DNA of 64,000 nt, taken from contig BPJI01000001.1 of NCBI GenBank assembly GCA_026004535.1, forward strand, positions 1-64,000, given 5' to 3'. Source of the DNA: Candidatus Parcubacteria bacterium. Its GTDB lineage: Bacteria; Patescibacteria; Paceibacteria; UBA6257; HR35. The position numbers were made by a program, and so were the translations under genes. The notes under the pieces were generated by a model. The model searched no databases. It saw only the letters and a list, made by a program, of their open reading frames with translations, and was not told the DNA's origin. Shown here in pieces: positions 35,401 through 45,000 of the stretch (position 1 is its first letter; each line of letters opens with the position of its first letter).

Positions 35401-36925
35401 TTAATCGATAACAAACATCTTCGATCCATCTTTGGGTAAACAATTCATTCTTCAACTTAGCTCCTATTTTTTGATAACTTAAACCTGAATTTAAAAACTG
35501 AAAGATTGAGTAAATTAATTTCTCTCGCTCTAATAATATTTTTTTCTTAGCCCTTAAATAAATACTATAAATACTTGCTTTAGCCATTCTTCCTCGGTTA
35601 TACTCATAACCTATTTTTGACCAAAGATTCAAAAGTGATTCTAATTTGCTTGAAAAAACTAGTTCTAAAGAAATAGTTAAATTTCCATTTTTATCTTTTA
35701 TTAGTCTTCTTTTATTTATTTTTGTTGTTTCAACCCCAAATTCTTGACAAAGCTTGGCAATATCATTAAGAAAATCTAATCCATTTTTAACTAAATCAAT
35801 TCTTTTGTTCATTGGATAAACAGGAGAATCAAAGCCAAATCTTCTTTTAAGACGACGATGAGGGGTTCTAAGTTCACAACCAAATAAAGTAGCTAAAAAT
35901 AATCTTTTTTGCCATAATGGTGCTTTAAAAATCCATTTAGGTACTCTGTATTTTTGATTAACTTTATTTCCTAATGGAGCACCTAAAGAAGCTAATAAAA
36001 TTAAAAGACTTGAAGCATTAACATAAAATTCATAAGCTTTATATTTCCCATCCTTTATCCTTCTATAAATTTTTGAAGAATGATAGCCAATTTTTGATAA
36101 GTCTTCTTTAATCTCTAATAAATCTTCTTTTTCACCAACAAAAGATAAAACTCCGTCTTTCTTTTTACCAATAAAATTCATTGATCCATCACCAAAAATA
36201 AAAGCTAAAATTTTAATAACTTCTGGAAGTTTAGGATTGTCATAGGTTAGAGGTATGAGATTTTTTTCTTTTAATTTTTTTATAATAATTTTTAATGAAT
36301 TTTTACTTTTAGAAGGATTGATTTTATTAAAAGTTTCTTTGATTGACTTTTCATCAACTATTATTTCTGAACCCGGTTTTTCAAAATGAACTCCTTCAAA
36401 TCCACAAACAAGAACTTCATCACCTATTTTTAAGTCTTCTATTTTTTTCATCCCATCCCAAGTAAAAATTGGATGGTCTTGGGTAGCAGTTATTTCTAAG
36501 CCAGATTTGGTAGTCAATTTAAATATTTTGTTATAAGGTTTTAATTTGTAAAACCTCAAAATATTGGCTTTGACTAATTTAGCTTTGCTTTTGTCAAAAA
36601 GGCAAATTTTTTCATTTTTATATATTTTTTCAAAATCTTCAATATTTAAATAATAACCATAAGAACTTAAAATTTTAGTTCCTTTAATTAAACAAAAACC
36701 ATAACCTTCATGAACATCGGGCATAGCTAAAGCATACTTATAGGCCCCAGGTAAAGTTGCCATATTCACTAATTGCCATAAACTTTTATCTTCCAAAATA
36801 TCATCCAGCATTTTTTCAGAAGCAAAAATCCGAGCAGGTACTTTCATATCTTCACGAAAACTTTGAGGAATTTCCCAAATATAATCTGAAACTTTAATTA
36901 AATCCTTTTTCTCTGGTTTTTTCAT
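32483..36925 (-). CDS. rtcB: RNA ligase RtcB precursor interrupted by two inteins
   Basis: RtcB joins 2',3'-cyclic phosphate and 5'-OH RNA ends with GTP and Mn2+. The precursor is 1480 residues, and removing two inteins (501 and 493 residues) leaves 486, the normal RtcB size. Exteins read MPDVHEGYGF / CVGGVLATD...VGFDIN / CGVRLL. The third carries HCGSRGLGHQVATDY and the GMP-accepting His in LLVHRKGATRAFW. The second insertion lies directly before the metal-binding Cys of the DIN-CG motif. I start at ATG 36925; the 28 residues further upstream overlap glyA and do not look like RtcB. A TATAAT (36935-36940, minus strand) lies 9 bp upstream. Confidence 0.95.
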   Translation of the reverse strand: MKKPEKKDLIKVSDYIWEIPQSFREDMKVPARIFASEKMLDDILEDKSLWQLVNMATLPGAYKYALAMPDVHEGYGFCLIKGTKILSSYGYYLNIEDFEKIYKNEKICLFDKSKAKLVKANILRFYKLKPYNKIFKLTTKSGLEITATQDHPIFTWDGMKKIEDLKIGDEVLVCGFEGVHFEKPGSEIIVDEKSIKETFNKINPSKSKNSLKIIIKKLKEKNLIPLTYDNPKLPEVIKILAFIFGDGSMNFIGKKKDGVLSFVGEKEDLLEIKEDLSKIGYHSSKIYRRIKDGKYKAYEFYVNASSLLILLASLGAPLGNKVNQKYRVPKWIFKAPLWQKRLFLATLFGCELRTPHRRLKRRFGFDSPVYPMNKRIDLVKNGLDFLNDIAKLCQEFGVETTKINKRRLIKDKNGNLTISLELVFSSKLESLLNLWSKIGYEYNRGRMAKASIYSIYLRAKKKILLEREKLIYSIFQFLNSGLSYQKIGAKLKNELFTQRWIEDVCYRLNNNLNYLKPKVPTKFISLRDFVKTKALSNSGFCFDEIEKIEEVDYSDYVYDLTVNHQDHNFIANNFVVSNCVGGVLATDLGKEGTVSPGGVGFDINCLHPDTLVNLENGTYLEIKDLNKDFEVYLLNKKKKKLEKAKIILNLKRKETKLLKIKTKFGNEILITPDHPIYTLFGMKEAKNLEIGEKILTYPFKGVKYEKPKRILILSKEKFIEFCTKNGITKKGNQLAQITNYLERKNLLPLYSDSFVFPYIIKIFAYALGDGNIPKNFNHLSLWGQLGDLKLIKKDLEKIGVNSIIVKRKKKHKLINTYGKNCEFERTEYCLRISKSFALLLGALGYPIGKKTEVEFKLPYWLKKLPLWQKRLFLASFFGAELSSPSAFHKFNLSALVLNINKNKKLVNNGLEFMQEIRDMLKEFGIETSEIKVMEELGIKNKTIGLRFQIKSEPKNLIRFFEAIGFEYNQEKQKLSNLALAYLKYKEKIKNQRQDIRNKIKEYYLINRVSKRELVKVFSSEFINERFIERSIWEGASEVRIAFNFLSFKDFIKFYSYGDFVIDEIEGIEEINYSGYVYDLTIDHPDHNFIANNIVVSNCGVRLLVSPFYYEEIKDKIPKLTEQIFKEVPSGVGRGGFWRLNNNEMKKVLEEGAKWLYEIGYATKEDLEATESYGKIEGADSDRVSKTAKDRGRDQLGTIGAGNHFVEIQRVAEIFPAWSTDKNEEIAKKLGLEKNKVCVLIHCGSRGLGHQVATDYIREALRYLDKQGIDLVDRELAYFPYSHELGQAYLSAMKASANFAFANRQLITYEVRKAFKKVFGKEIELKQVYDVAHNIVKIEEYDNKKLLVHRKGATRAFWQGHSELPEKYRQIGQPTLIPGSMGTSSYVLIGQELAKEISFGSAPHGAGRMMSRAEAKRKIRGSELKKELEGRGISVAAGSMSGLAEEAPIAYKDVSAVVDVVHNIGIAKKVVKLVPIGVIKG
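33635..35113 (-). other. Intein 2 of RtcB (493 residues, LAGLIDADG endonuclease)
   Basis: It starts with CLHPDTLVNLENGTYLEIKD and has block B ITPDHPIYTLFG. Two endonuclease motifs are visible (IFAYALGDGNI and RLFLASFFGAEL). It ends DHNFIANNIVVSN before the extein Cys. The penultimate residue is Ser instead of the usual His. It is inserted between DIN and CGVR, at the catalytic metal site. It is clearly related to intein 1 in length and in the C-terminal block. Confidence 0.93.
35192..36694 (-). other. Intein 1 of RtcB (501 residues, LAGLIDADG endonuclease)
   Basis: It begins CLIKGTKILSSYGYYLNIED and has block B ATQDHPIFTWDG, endonuclease motifs ILAFIFGDGSM and RLFLATLFGCEL, and the C-terminal block VYDLTVNHQDHNFIANNFVV ending SN before CVGGV. 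Acidic residues are kept in both endonuclease motifs, so activity is possible. The penultimate His is Ser, as in intein 2. The insertion site follows GYGF of the N-terminal RtcB motif. Confidence 0.93.
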
Positions 36926-36927
36926 AA

Positions 36928-36940
36928 TATAATAATTATA
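36928..36940. promoter_or_regulatory. Back-to-back -10 boxes for glyA and rtcB, predicted leaderless
   Basis: The 16 bp between the divergent start codons hold TATAAT on the plus strand (36928-36933, 8 bp before the glyA ATG) and TATAAT on the minus strand (36940-36935, 9 bp before the rtcB ATG). Both transcripts would start within a few bases of their start codons. Confidence 0.55.
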
Positions 36941-36941
36941 A

Positions 36942-38309
36942 ATGGATAAGAAATTATGGCAGATAATTGAAAAAGAAATAAAAAGGCAAGAAGAAACTTT
37001 AGATCTCATTCCCTCAGAAAATTTTGTTGACTTAGAAACCCTATTTATAGTTGGTTCCCCTTTAATGAATAAATATGCTGAAGGTTATCCTGGTAAAAGA
37101 TATTATCCGGGAAATAAATTTATTGATGAAATTGAAAATTTGGCTAAAGAAAGAGCTTTAAAGGTTTTTAAGTTAAATCCTAATGAGTGGGCAGTCAACG
37201 TTCAGCCTTATTCAGGTTCACCAGCAAATTTAGCTGTTTATTTAGCTTTAGCTGAACCAGGAGAGACAATAATGGGATTAAATCTGTTTCATGGTGGTCA
37301 TTTAACTCATGGCCATAAAGTTAGTTATACTGGTAAATTATTTAAATCAGTTCAATATGGAGTTAATCCTCAAACTGAAACAATTGATTATGAAGAATTA
37401 GAAAAATTAGTTTTGGAATATAAACCAAAAATCATTATTTCAGGAACAACTGCTTATCCAAGAACAATTGATTTTAAAAGAATTGGAGAAATTGCTAAAA
37501 AAGTCGGAGCTTATCATGTTGCTGATACTTCGCATATTGCTGGTTTAGTTATTGCTAATTTGCATCCTTCTCCATTTTCCTTTGCTGATATAGTTACAAT
37601 GACAACTCATAAAACTTTAAGAGGACCAAGAGGAGCAGTTATTTTTATGAGGAAAGAACTTGAAGAAAAAATTAATAAATCTGTTTTTCCTGGTCTTCAA
37701 GGAGGACCACATATGCAGACAATTGCTGGAATTGCTTATGCTTTTGGTCGAGCTTTGAAAAAAGATTTTTTTAATTATCAAAAACAAATAGTTAAAAATG
37801 CAAAATTTTTAGCTGAAGAACTTAAAAAAAGAGGCTTTAAATTATATACTGATGGAACCGATAATCATTTAATGATAGTTGACCTAAAACCTTTAACTCA
37901 AACTTCCTTAGGATGCATGCAGACTAAAGCATATAGTAAACAGAACTACAACAAATTAACGCAGAAATTAGATAAAAATTCAAATTCTACTCAATCTATA
38001 GGGAAAATTGCTGAAACTCTTTTAGAAAGAGCAAATATTATCGCCAATCGTAATTCTTTACCTTCGGATACTTCACCCTTCAATCCTACTGGTATTAGAT
38101 TAGGTACACCAGCAGTCACTAGTCGAGGAATGAAAGAAAAAGAAATGAAACTTATTGCTGAATTTTTTGAAAGAATCTTAATTAAAAAAGAAAAGCCAGA
38201 GAGAATTAAAAAAGAAGTTATTAAATTAGTAAAGAATTTTCCTTTGCCTTATAGAAAATGGCTGATTAGATTACATTTACTACCTTCTTCCAGATTTTTT
38301 TACCACTAA
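36942..38309 (+). CDS. glyA: Serine hydroxymethyltransferase with a repeat-derived insertion
   Basis: A PLP enzyme that converts serine and THF to glycine and methylene-THF, feeding FolD. Visible: DLIPSENFVDLETL, NKYAEGYPGKRYYPGN, the PLP lysine in VTMTTHKTLRGPRG, GGPHMQTIAG and the C-terminal GIRLGTPAVTSRGM. 455 residues instead of about 415-420. About 35 extra residues at 320-356 (LTQTSLGCMQTKAYS, NKLTQKLDKNSNSTQS) lie between VDLKP and ETLLERANI. They match the palindromic repeat family in sequence and reading frame. Its 3' end overlaps the convergent rpmA by 44 bp. Confidence 0.94.
   Translation: MDKKLWQIIEKEIKRQEETLDLIPSENFVDLETLFIVGSPLMNKYAEGYPGKRYYPGNKFIDEIENLAKERALKVFKLNPNEWAVNVQPYSGSPANLAVYLALAEPGETIMGLNLFHGGHLTHGHKVSYTGKLFKSVQYGVNPQTETIDYEELEKLVLEYKPKIIISGTTAYPRTIDFKRIGEIAKKVGAYHVADTSHIAGLVIANLHPSPFSFADIVTMTTHKTLRGPRGAVIFMRKELEEKINKSVFPGLQGGPHMQTIAGIAYAFGRALKKDFFNYQKQIVKNAKFLAEELKKRGFKLYTDGTDNHLMIVDLKPLTQTSLGCMQTKAYSKQNYNKLTQKLDKNSNSTQSIGKIAETLLERANIIANRNSLPSDTSPFNPTGIRLGTPAVTSRGMKEKEMKLIAEFFERILIKKEKPERIKKEVIKLVKNFPLPYRKWLIRLHLLPSSRFFYH
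37902..38010. repeat. Decayed CAGAAC-family repeat inside glyA
   Basis: Contains GCATGCAGACTAAAGCATA, AAACAGAACTAC and AATTAACGCAGAAATTAG, resembling the elements at 5955 and 17866. The peptide LTQKL equals LTQNL of the ATPase insertion. Less symmetric than the others, so probably older. Confidence 0.6.
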
Positions 38310-38538
38310 AAGTTGTTTTTCTAATCGTTTTAAATTTTACTTTTCCCTCTTTTAAAGCATAAATAGTATCATCATCAGCTAGGGCGACATTTTTCCCAGG
38401 CAAAAATTTTGTTCCCCTTTGACGAACAATAATGTATCCAGGTTTTACAATTTGACCATCAAAAACCTTAACGCCTAAATATTTTGGTTTGGAATCTTTT
38501 CCGGCTCTAGCTGTTTTTCCTGACTTTTTCTGAGCCAT
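38266..38538 (-). CDS. rpmA: 50S ribosomal protein L27
   Basis: The sequence runs MAQKKSGKTARAGKDSKPKY, LGVKVFDGQIVKPGYIIVRQ, RGTKFLPGKNVALADDDTIY. This is L27 at normal length (90 residues), with an N-terminus that begins directly with the mature-like basic tail. Its 5' 64 bp overlap the 3' end of rpoC on the same strand, and its 3' end overlaps glyA on the other strand, which is unusual compaction for a ribosomal gene. Confidence 0.94.
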   Translation of the reverse strand: MAQKKSGKTARAGKDSKPKYLGVKVFDGQIVKPGYIIVRQRGTKFLPGKNVALADDDTIYALKEGKVKFKTIRKTTFSGKKIWKKVVNVI

Positions 38539-41500
38539 TGTCTAAATTCTTCGCCAATTAATGGCTTACGACCAATAATAATGTTTTCTTTAATTCCTCT
38601 TAAAGGATCATCGCGACATTCTAGAGCTGCTCTAACTAAAGCTCTAGCAGTTTCTTGAAATGAAGCTGAAGATAAAAAGCTATAAGCAGTTAAAGCAACA
38701 TTTTTAATTCCCGTTAAAAGCAAAATACCTTTAGCTAATTTTTTACCTTCAGCCTTTAATCTCTTGTTTTCCTCTAAGAACATATCTTTTTCCACAATTT
38801 CATCAACTACAAACTCACTCTCGCCTGGATCAATTACTCTTACCCGAGAAAACATTTTTCGTATAACGATTTCAACATATTTGTTATGAATTCCTGCACC
38901 TTGAGGATTATAAATTTTCTTAACCTCCTCTAAAACATACTTAAAAGCTTCTAATTTACCGCGGTTAGTATAAATTTTTTTAGGGTCAGCTAAACCTTCA
39001 TTTAAAATATCACCACGATTTATTTTATCTCCCTTCTTAACCAAAAGTCTAAATTTTCTTGGAATCTTTATTTCAATTGTTTCCTTTTTCTCAGTCTTTT
39101 TATTTTTGACTACAATTTGTAAAACATAATATTTTGGGGTATCAAGTATATTTTTAACCTTACCGGAAAATGGAGCAATAATGCTCTCCATTCTTGGCTG
39201 TCGAGCTTCAAAAATTTCTTCAACACGAGGAAGCCCCAAAGTAATATCACCGGCAGTAATAACACCACCATAGTGGAAAGTTCTCATTGTCAATTGCGTA
39301 CCAGGTTCACCAATTGATTGAGCCGCAATGATGCCAATGGCTTCACCAAGTTTAATTAATTGATTATTGCCCAAATCTAAACCAAAACATTTTTGACAAA
39401 TACCATACAAAGTTTTACAAGTAAATGGCGAACGAACTCTAATTTTTTCTATACCGGCTTCTTCAATTTTTTTAGCTATTTCTCTAGTTATGATTTCATC
39501 TTTATTAACTAAAATATTGCCATCTTTATCTTTAACCGTCTCCAAACTAAACCTTGAATAAATTTGTTCAGCAAATCTATCACCAACTTTTTGACATTCA
39601 TTTTTGTCAATAACAATACCGGACTCATCACCACAATCAACTTCTTTAATAATCAAATCATGTAAAGCATCAACTAATCGGCGAGTTAAATAACCTGAAC
39701 GTGGAGTTTTTAAGGCTTTATCAGCTGCTCCTTTTCTTGCTCCATGAGTACTAATAAAATATTCTAATGGAGAAAAGCCTTTTTTATAAGAAGAGACAAT
39801 TGGTAAATCAATTGCTTCACCAGTTGGTTTAGCTACAATACCCTTAACTGCTGTCATTTGAAGAAGCTGAGGATAACTACCTCGACCACCAGAATCAATC
39901 ATGATTCTTGGATTACTTAATGGCGATGTTTCCTTTTTTAAACTACTGGTAATGTCTTTATTGGCTAAACTCCAAATTTCTTCTAATTGAGCTCTTTTTT
40001 CGCTTTCACTTATCCAACCAGCTTGATAGGCACTAAGAATTTTTTTATGTCGCTCAAGACATTCATTAATTATCTTTTCCAAATTAGAAGGAGTAACCAG
40101 ATCATCAACACCTAAAGTTAAACCACTCAAGGTTGAATATCTAAAACCAAGTTCTTTCAGGCTATCTAGGATAAAGGCCAATCTCTCACCGCCATATTGA
40201 TTAAAAAGTTCATGAATTAATTCGGCGATTGTGTCTTTGCTGATAACCTCATTAACAAAACGAAAATCAGTAGGCAAGTTTTGATTAAAAATTAATCGGC
40301 CAACCGATGTTTCAACATTTTTCTCGTTCTTAATTTCATTAATAATAATTTTAGCCTGTAAATCTAATTGATTAATTGAATAAAGATAAATAGCTGTTTT
40401 GGGGTCTAAAATTTTTCCTTCACCCTTTTTACCTTCAGTAATATAAGTTAGGTAATATAAACCACTTAACATATCGTGTCTTGGCTTAACAATTGGATCA
40501 CCAGTTGCAGGTTTGAATAAAGTTTTATTGGCAGACATAATTTCTCTGGCTTCTTTTTGAGCCTTAGTTGAAAGAGGCAAAAAGACTCCCATTTGATCTC
40601 CATCAAAATCAGCATTATAACCCTCACAAACTAGAGGAGGAATTCTAATTGCTAAACCCTCAGTTAAAACAGGCTTGAAAGCTAAAAAACTTAATTTATG
40701 TAAAGTCGGTGGACGATTAAGTAAAACATATTTATTTTGAACGGCTCTTTCTAAAGCAGCCAAAGCATCGGGATCTTGAATTTCAATCAGATAACTAGCT
40801 TGTTTATTTGTCTGCACCTTGTTTTCTTTCAAAAGTTCATAAATCACAAAAGGTTTAAAAATTTCAAAGGCAAGTTTTTTGGGTAAGCCACATTCATCAA
40901 TCCTTAACTTTGGATCAACAACAATAACTGATCTACCTGAATAATCAACCCTTTTACCTAAAAGATTTTGCCTAAATCTTCCCTCTTTACCTTTTAAATT
41001 ATCAGCTAATGATTTAATAACTTTACGCTTACCGATTGTTATTTGGGTCTTTTTACGAGAGATATCAATTAAAGTATCAACAGCTTCCTGAAGCATTCTT
41101 TTTTCATTTCTTAAAATTATTTCTGGAGTTTTAAGGTCAATTAATTTTTTAAGTCGATTGTTGCGATTAATTATTCGTCGATAAAGATCGTTTAAATCTG
41201 AAGAGGTATATTTACCACCAGCTAATTGGACAATTGGCCTTAGATCAGGAGGAATAACGGGCAAAACAGTAAATATCATCCATTCAGGACGACGATTATG
41301 CTTAATAAAAGCATTAACAAATCTTAATTTCAAAGAAAGATTCTTTTTTTCAATACCAGTCGCTTTGGGCAGTTTCTTTAAAATATCTTTTCTCATTTCT
41401 TCTAAATCAATCTCTTCTAGAAATCTACGAATTGGTTCAACACCAATACCAACTTCAAAAGTATTAGGATATTTACGAGAAAAATAGAAATATTCAGTAT

Positions 41501-42083
41501 CAGAAAGAACCTTTTTAACCTGAATTGTTTTTAATTCTTCTTTAATTTGATTAAAAATAATTGTTTTTTGCTTTTTCTCTTCCCTTGATTCAGCCTTAGC
41601 CATAAATTCTTTATATTCTTTCTCAATTTCAGTTAAAATTCTTTTTTTCTCTTCCTCATTAACACGAGTAATAATATAAGCAGAATAGTAAATAACTTTT
41701 TCTAATTGATATAAAGGAATGTCTAAAAATAGTTTCAAAGGATAAGGATAAACTTTTAGGAACCAAATGTGAGCACAAGGAGAGACTAAAGTAATATGCC
41801 CCATTCTTTCCCGCCTAACTGAAGAGTGAGTAACCTCAACTCCACATCTTTCGCAAACTATGCCCTTAACTTGAGGATTTTTATATTTACCACAAGCACA
41901 TTCATAGTTTTTCATTGGACCAAAAATTACTTCCGAGAAAAGACCAAGTCTTTCTGGCTTACCAGTTCGATAATTAATTGTCTCTGGCCTTAAAACTTCT
42001 CCCTTGCTCCAAGTTAAAATCTCCTCAGGCGAAGCAATCTTTAAAACTAATTTTTCAATTTCGGTTGTAGAAATATTTCTCAT
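38475..42083 (-). CDS. rpoC: RNA polymerase subunit beta'
   Basis: The catalytic Mg2+ site YNADFDGDQMGVFLP, the N-terminal zinc site (CACGKYKNPQVKGIVCERCG), the GRFRQNLLGKRVDYSGRSVI lid region, the trigger loop region AAQSIGEPGTQLTMRTFHYG and the second zinc site (CKTLYGICQKCFG) are all present. 1202 residues. It begins 4 bp inside the rpoB stop region (overlap 42080-42083), so rpoB and rpoC are co-translated. Confidence 0.98.
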   Translation of the reverse strand: MRNISTTEIEKLVLKIASPEEILTWSKGEVLRPETINYRTGKPERLGLFSEVIFGPMKNYECACGKYKNPQVKGIVCERCGVEVTHSSVRRERMGHITLVSPCAHIWFLKVYPYPLKLFLDIPLYQLEKVIYYSAYIITRVNEEEKKRILTEIEKEYKEFMAKAESREEKKQKTIIFNQIKEELKTIQVKKVLSDTEYFYFSRKYPNTFEVGIGVEPIRRFLEEIDLEEMRKDILKKLPKATGIEKKNLSLKLRFVNAFIKHNRRPEWMIFTVLPVIPPDLRPIVQLAGGKYTSSDLNDLYRRIINRNNRLKKLIDLKTPEIILRNEKRMLQEAVDTLIDISRKKTQITIGKRKVIKSLADNLKGKEGRFRQNLLGKRVDYSGRSVIVVDPKLRIDECGLPKKLAFEIFKPFVIYELLKENKVQTNKQASYLIEIQDPDALAALERAVQNKYVLLNRPPTLHKLSFLAFKPVLTEGLAIRIPPLVCEGYNADFDGDQMGVFLPLSTKAQKEAREIMSANKTLFKPATGDPIVKPRHDMLSGLYYLTYITEGKKGEGKILDPKTAIYLYSINQLDLQAKIIINEIKNEKNVETSVGRLIFNQNLPTDFRFVNEVISKDTIAELIHELFNQYGGERLAFILDSLKELGFRYSTLSGLTLGVDDLVTPSNLEKIINECLERHKKILSAYQAGWISESEKRAQLEEIWSLANKDITSSLKKETSPLSNPRIMIDSGGRGSYPQLLQMTAVKGIVAKPTGEAIDLPIVSSYKKGFSPLEYFISTHGARKGAADKALKTPRSGYLTRRLVDALHDLIIKEVDCGDESGIVIDKNECQKVGDRFAEQIYSRFSLETVKDKDGNILVNKDEIITREIAKKIEEAGIEKIRVRSPFTCKTLYGICQKCFGLDLGNNQLIKLGEAIGIIAAQSIGEPGTQLTMRTFHYGGVITAGDITLGLPRVEEIFEARQPRMESIIAPFSGKVKNILDTPKYYVLQIVVKNKKTEKKETIEIKIPRKFRLLVKKGDKINRGDILNEGLADPKKIYTNRGKLEAFKYVLEEVKKIYNPQGAGIHNKYVEIVIRKMFSRVRVIDPGESEFVVDEIVEKDMFLEENKRLKAEGKKLAKGILLLTGIKNVALTAYSFLSSASFQETARALVRAALECRDDPLRGIKENIIIGRKPLIGEEFRQWLRKSQEKQLEPEKIPNQNI

Positions 42084-45000
42084 TCTTGTTTAATTTCTTT
42101 AACTTGGACTTTTTCAATTTCTGGCGATTTTTCTTTTTCTTCTTCTTGACGATAATGAATTTCAATATTTAAACCTAAACCTCTAAGTTCATTAATTAAA
42201 ACATTAAAAATAGCTGGCGAGGAAGTGGTTTCGACATCTTCGCCTTTAGTTATTCTTTCATAAGTCAAATGACGACCACGAATATCATCAGATTTAATTG
42301 TCAATGTTTCATGTAAGATTTCTGTTGCTCCATGCGCTTCAAAAGCCCACATTTCCATTTCACCAACTCTTTGACCCCCAGCCTGGGCTCGACCACCCAA
42401 TGGTTGTTGAGTAATTAGAGAGTAAGGACCAGAAGAACGAGCGTGGATCTTGTCTTCAACCATATGAATTAACTTCATCACAGTCATATAACCAACAACA
42501 ACTCTTTGAGCAAATGGTTCACCAGTTAAACCGTCATAAAGCATTGTTTTACCATCTTCAGGAAGTCCTGCTTTTCTTAATTCCTCTTTAATTTCTTCTG
42601 GTGTAACGCCCGAAAATGGAGGAATTACTGCTCGATAACCTAATTTTTTAGCTGCCAAACCCAAATGAGTCTCTAAAATCTGGCCAAGATTCATTCTTGA
42701 AATTACTCCGAGGGGATTTAAGATAATATCTAATCTTCGGCCATCAGGTAAAAATGGCATATCTTCCTCTTTAGCAATGAGCGAAATTACTCCTTTATTA
42801 CCATGACGATTGGCTAATTTGTCACCAACCTGAATTTTTCTTAATTTACCAATTTCAACAAAGATCCTTTTCAAGACGCCTAATTCAGTAATTTCACCTT
42901 TGCTTCTTTCTAAAATTCTTATCTTAATTACCCTTCCCTCTTTGCCTTGTTCTAAATACAAAGATGAATCTTTCTTTTCCTCAGCTTTTTCTCCAAAAAT
43001 TGCCTTTAATAATTTTTCTTCTGGTGTCAGGGTTACCTCTCTTTTAGGAGTAATCTTACCAACTAAAATATCTCCGGGCTTAACCCAAGTACCAACTCTT
43101 ACTAAACCATCAACATCTAGATTCTTTAATTTAGCCTCGGGCACACCAGGAATATCTGAAGTTGTCATTTCTGGCCCTAAACGAGTATCTAAAACATCAA
43201 TTGAAAATTCTTCTAAATAAACAGATGAGAAAATATCTTCTTTTAACAATCTTTCAGAAATAATAATCGCATCTTCGTAATTATATCCATACCAAGACAA
43301 AAAACCAACCAAAAGATTTTGACCTAGGGCCAAAGTGCTATCTTTAATTGCTGGGCCATCAGTTAAAATATCACCTTTTTTAACTTTTTGACCGAGCTTA
43401 ACAATTGGTTTTTGATTATAACAAGTAAATTTAGATGTTCTTTCAAATTTTTTCAATTGATAAACCTTTTTACTGTAACCTCTAGCTGTTTTCACTCTTA
43501 AGGTAATATGATCAGCATCAACTTCAATCACCTCACCGTCTTCCTCAGCAATTAAAACCAAACCTGAATCACGAGCAACTTTTTCCTCTAAACCAGTTGA
43601 AACCAAAGGAATATCCGGCTTAACTAAAGGTACGGCTTGTTTTTGCATATTTGTTCCCATTTGAGCACGATTAGCATCATTATGTTCACCAAAAGGAATT
43701 AAAGAAGTTGAGGCTGAAAAAATCTGAAAAGGCGAAACATCAATAAACTCAACTTTTTCTCTTTCAATTATTGTTGGCTCGCCTTTAACTCGAGCCTCAA
43801 CATCTTTTTCTAAAATATTTCCTTTATCGTCTATCTTTACAAATCTTGAAGCAATAACATGCTCTTTCTCTTCAGCCGCAGTTAACCAAACTATTTCATT
43901 AGTTACTTTGCCATTAATGACTTTAAAATAGGGTGTTTCTAAAAAGCCATAAGGATTTCTTCGGCTATATAAAGCCTTAGCTAAGTTAATACCAACGTTT
44001 TGACCTTCAACTGGAGTATGAATTGGGCAAATTTTGCCGTAATGAGTTGGATGAACATCTCTAGCCTCTAGCGTTGCTCTTTCTTTAGTTAAGCCTCCTG
44101 GACCACCAGCAGTCAATTTTCTTTTATGTTCAACTTCAGCTAAAGGATTGGTCTGGTCTAAAATTTGAGAAAGTTGTGAAGTATTAAAAAACTCAATTAA
44201 ACTATTCAAAAATTTTCTTGGATAAACAACTTGTGAGGGCATTAAGGCTTGAGTACGATCGACAGAGCTCATTCTATCTTGAATATCTTTTTTAAGTCTA
44301 ACAATACCAATTCTAGCTTGATTTTCCAAAAGTTCGCCAACATCACGGACACGTCGATTATATAGAGAATCAACTTCGTCAGCTTCAGCTAAAGGATCAT
44401 TATTTAAACGAACGATTTCTTTTAATGTTTCTAGAATATCTTCTTTTTCTAAAGTTAAAGATTGAGAATTTCTTTTAAGTCTTCGGTTTAAATGATAACG
44501 GCCAATATCAAAAAGATTGTAACGACCAAGATTTAAGAATGTCGATTCAAAATAAAAAACAGCATTATCATAGGTATTAGGTTCAAAAGATTTTAATTTA
44601 CGATGGATTTCTAAAAGAGCCTCTTCTTTTGTTTGAGTTTCATCTTTTTTTAGTGTATTATCAATTAAATCAAATTCATCCTTGATTCCCTTAAAAGCTT
44701 CTAAAATTTCTTCATTATTTTCATAACCAAAGGCTTTAAGCAAAATAGTGGCATAGACTTTTTTACGACGATCGATTCTGACAGTAATAACATTAGTTGG
44801 CTCAGTTTGAAATTCAAGCCAAGCTCCTTGTTGAGGTAAAATTTTAGCACCAAATTTTTTAGATTCACCGTAAATAAGATAGTTAAAATAAATTCCTGGA
44901 GAGCGGAGAAGTTGATTGACAATTACTCTTTCGATACCATTAATAATGAAAGAACAATTTTTAGTCATAATCGGAATTTCACCGAAAAATATTTTTTGTG

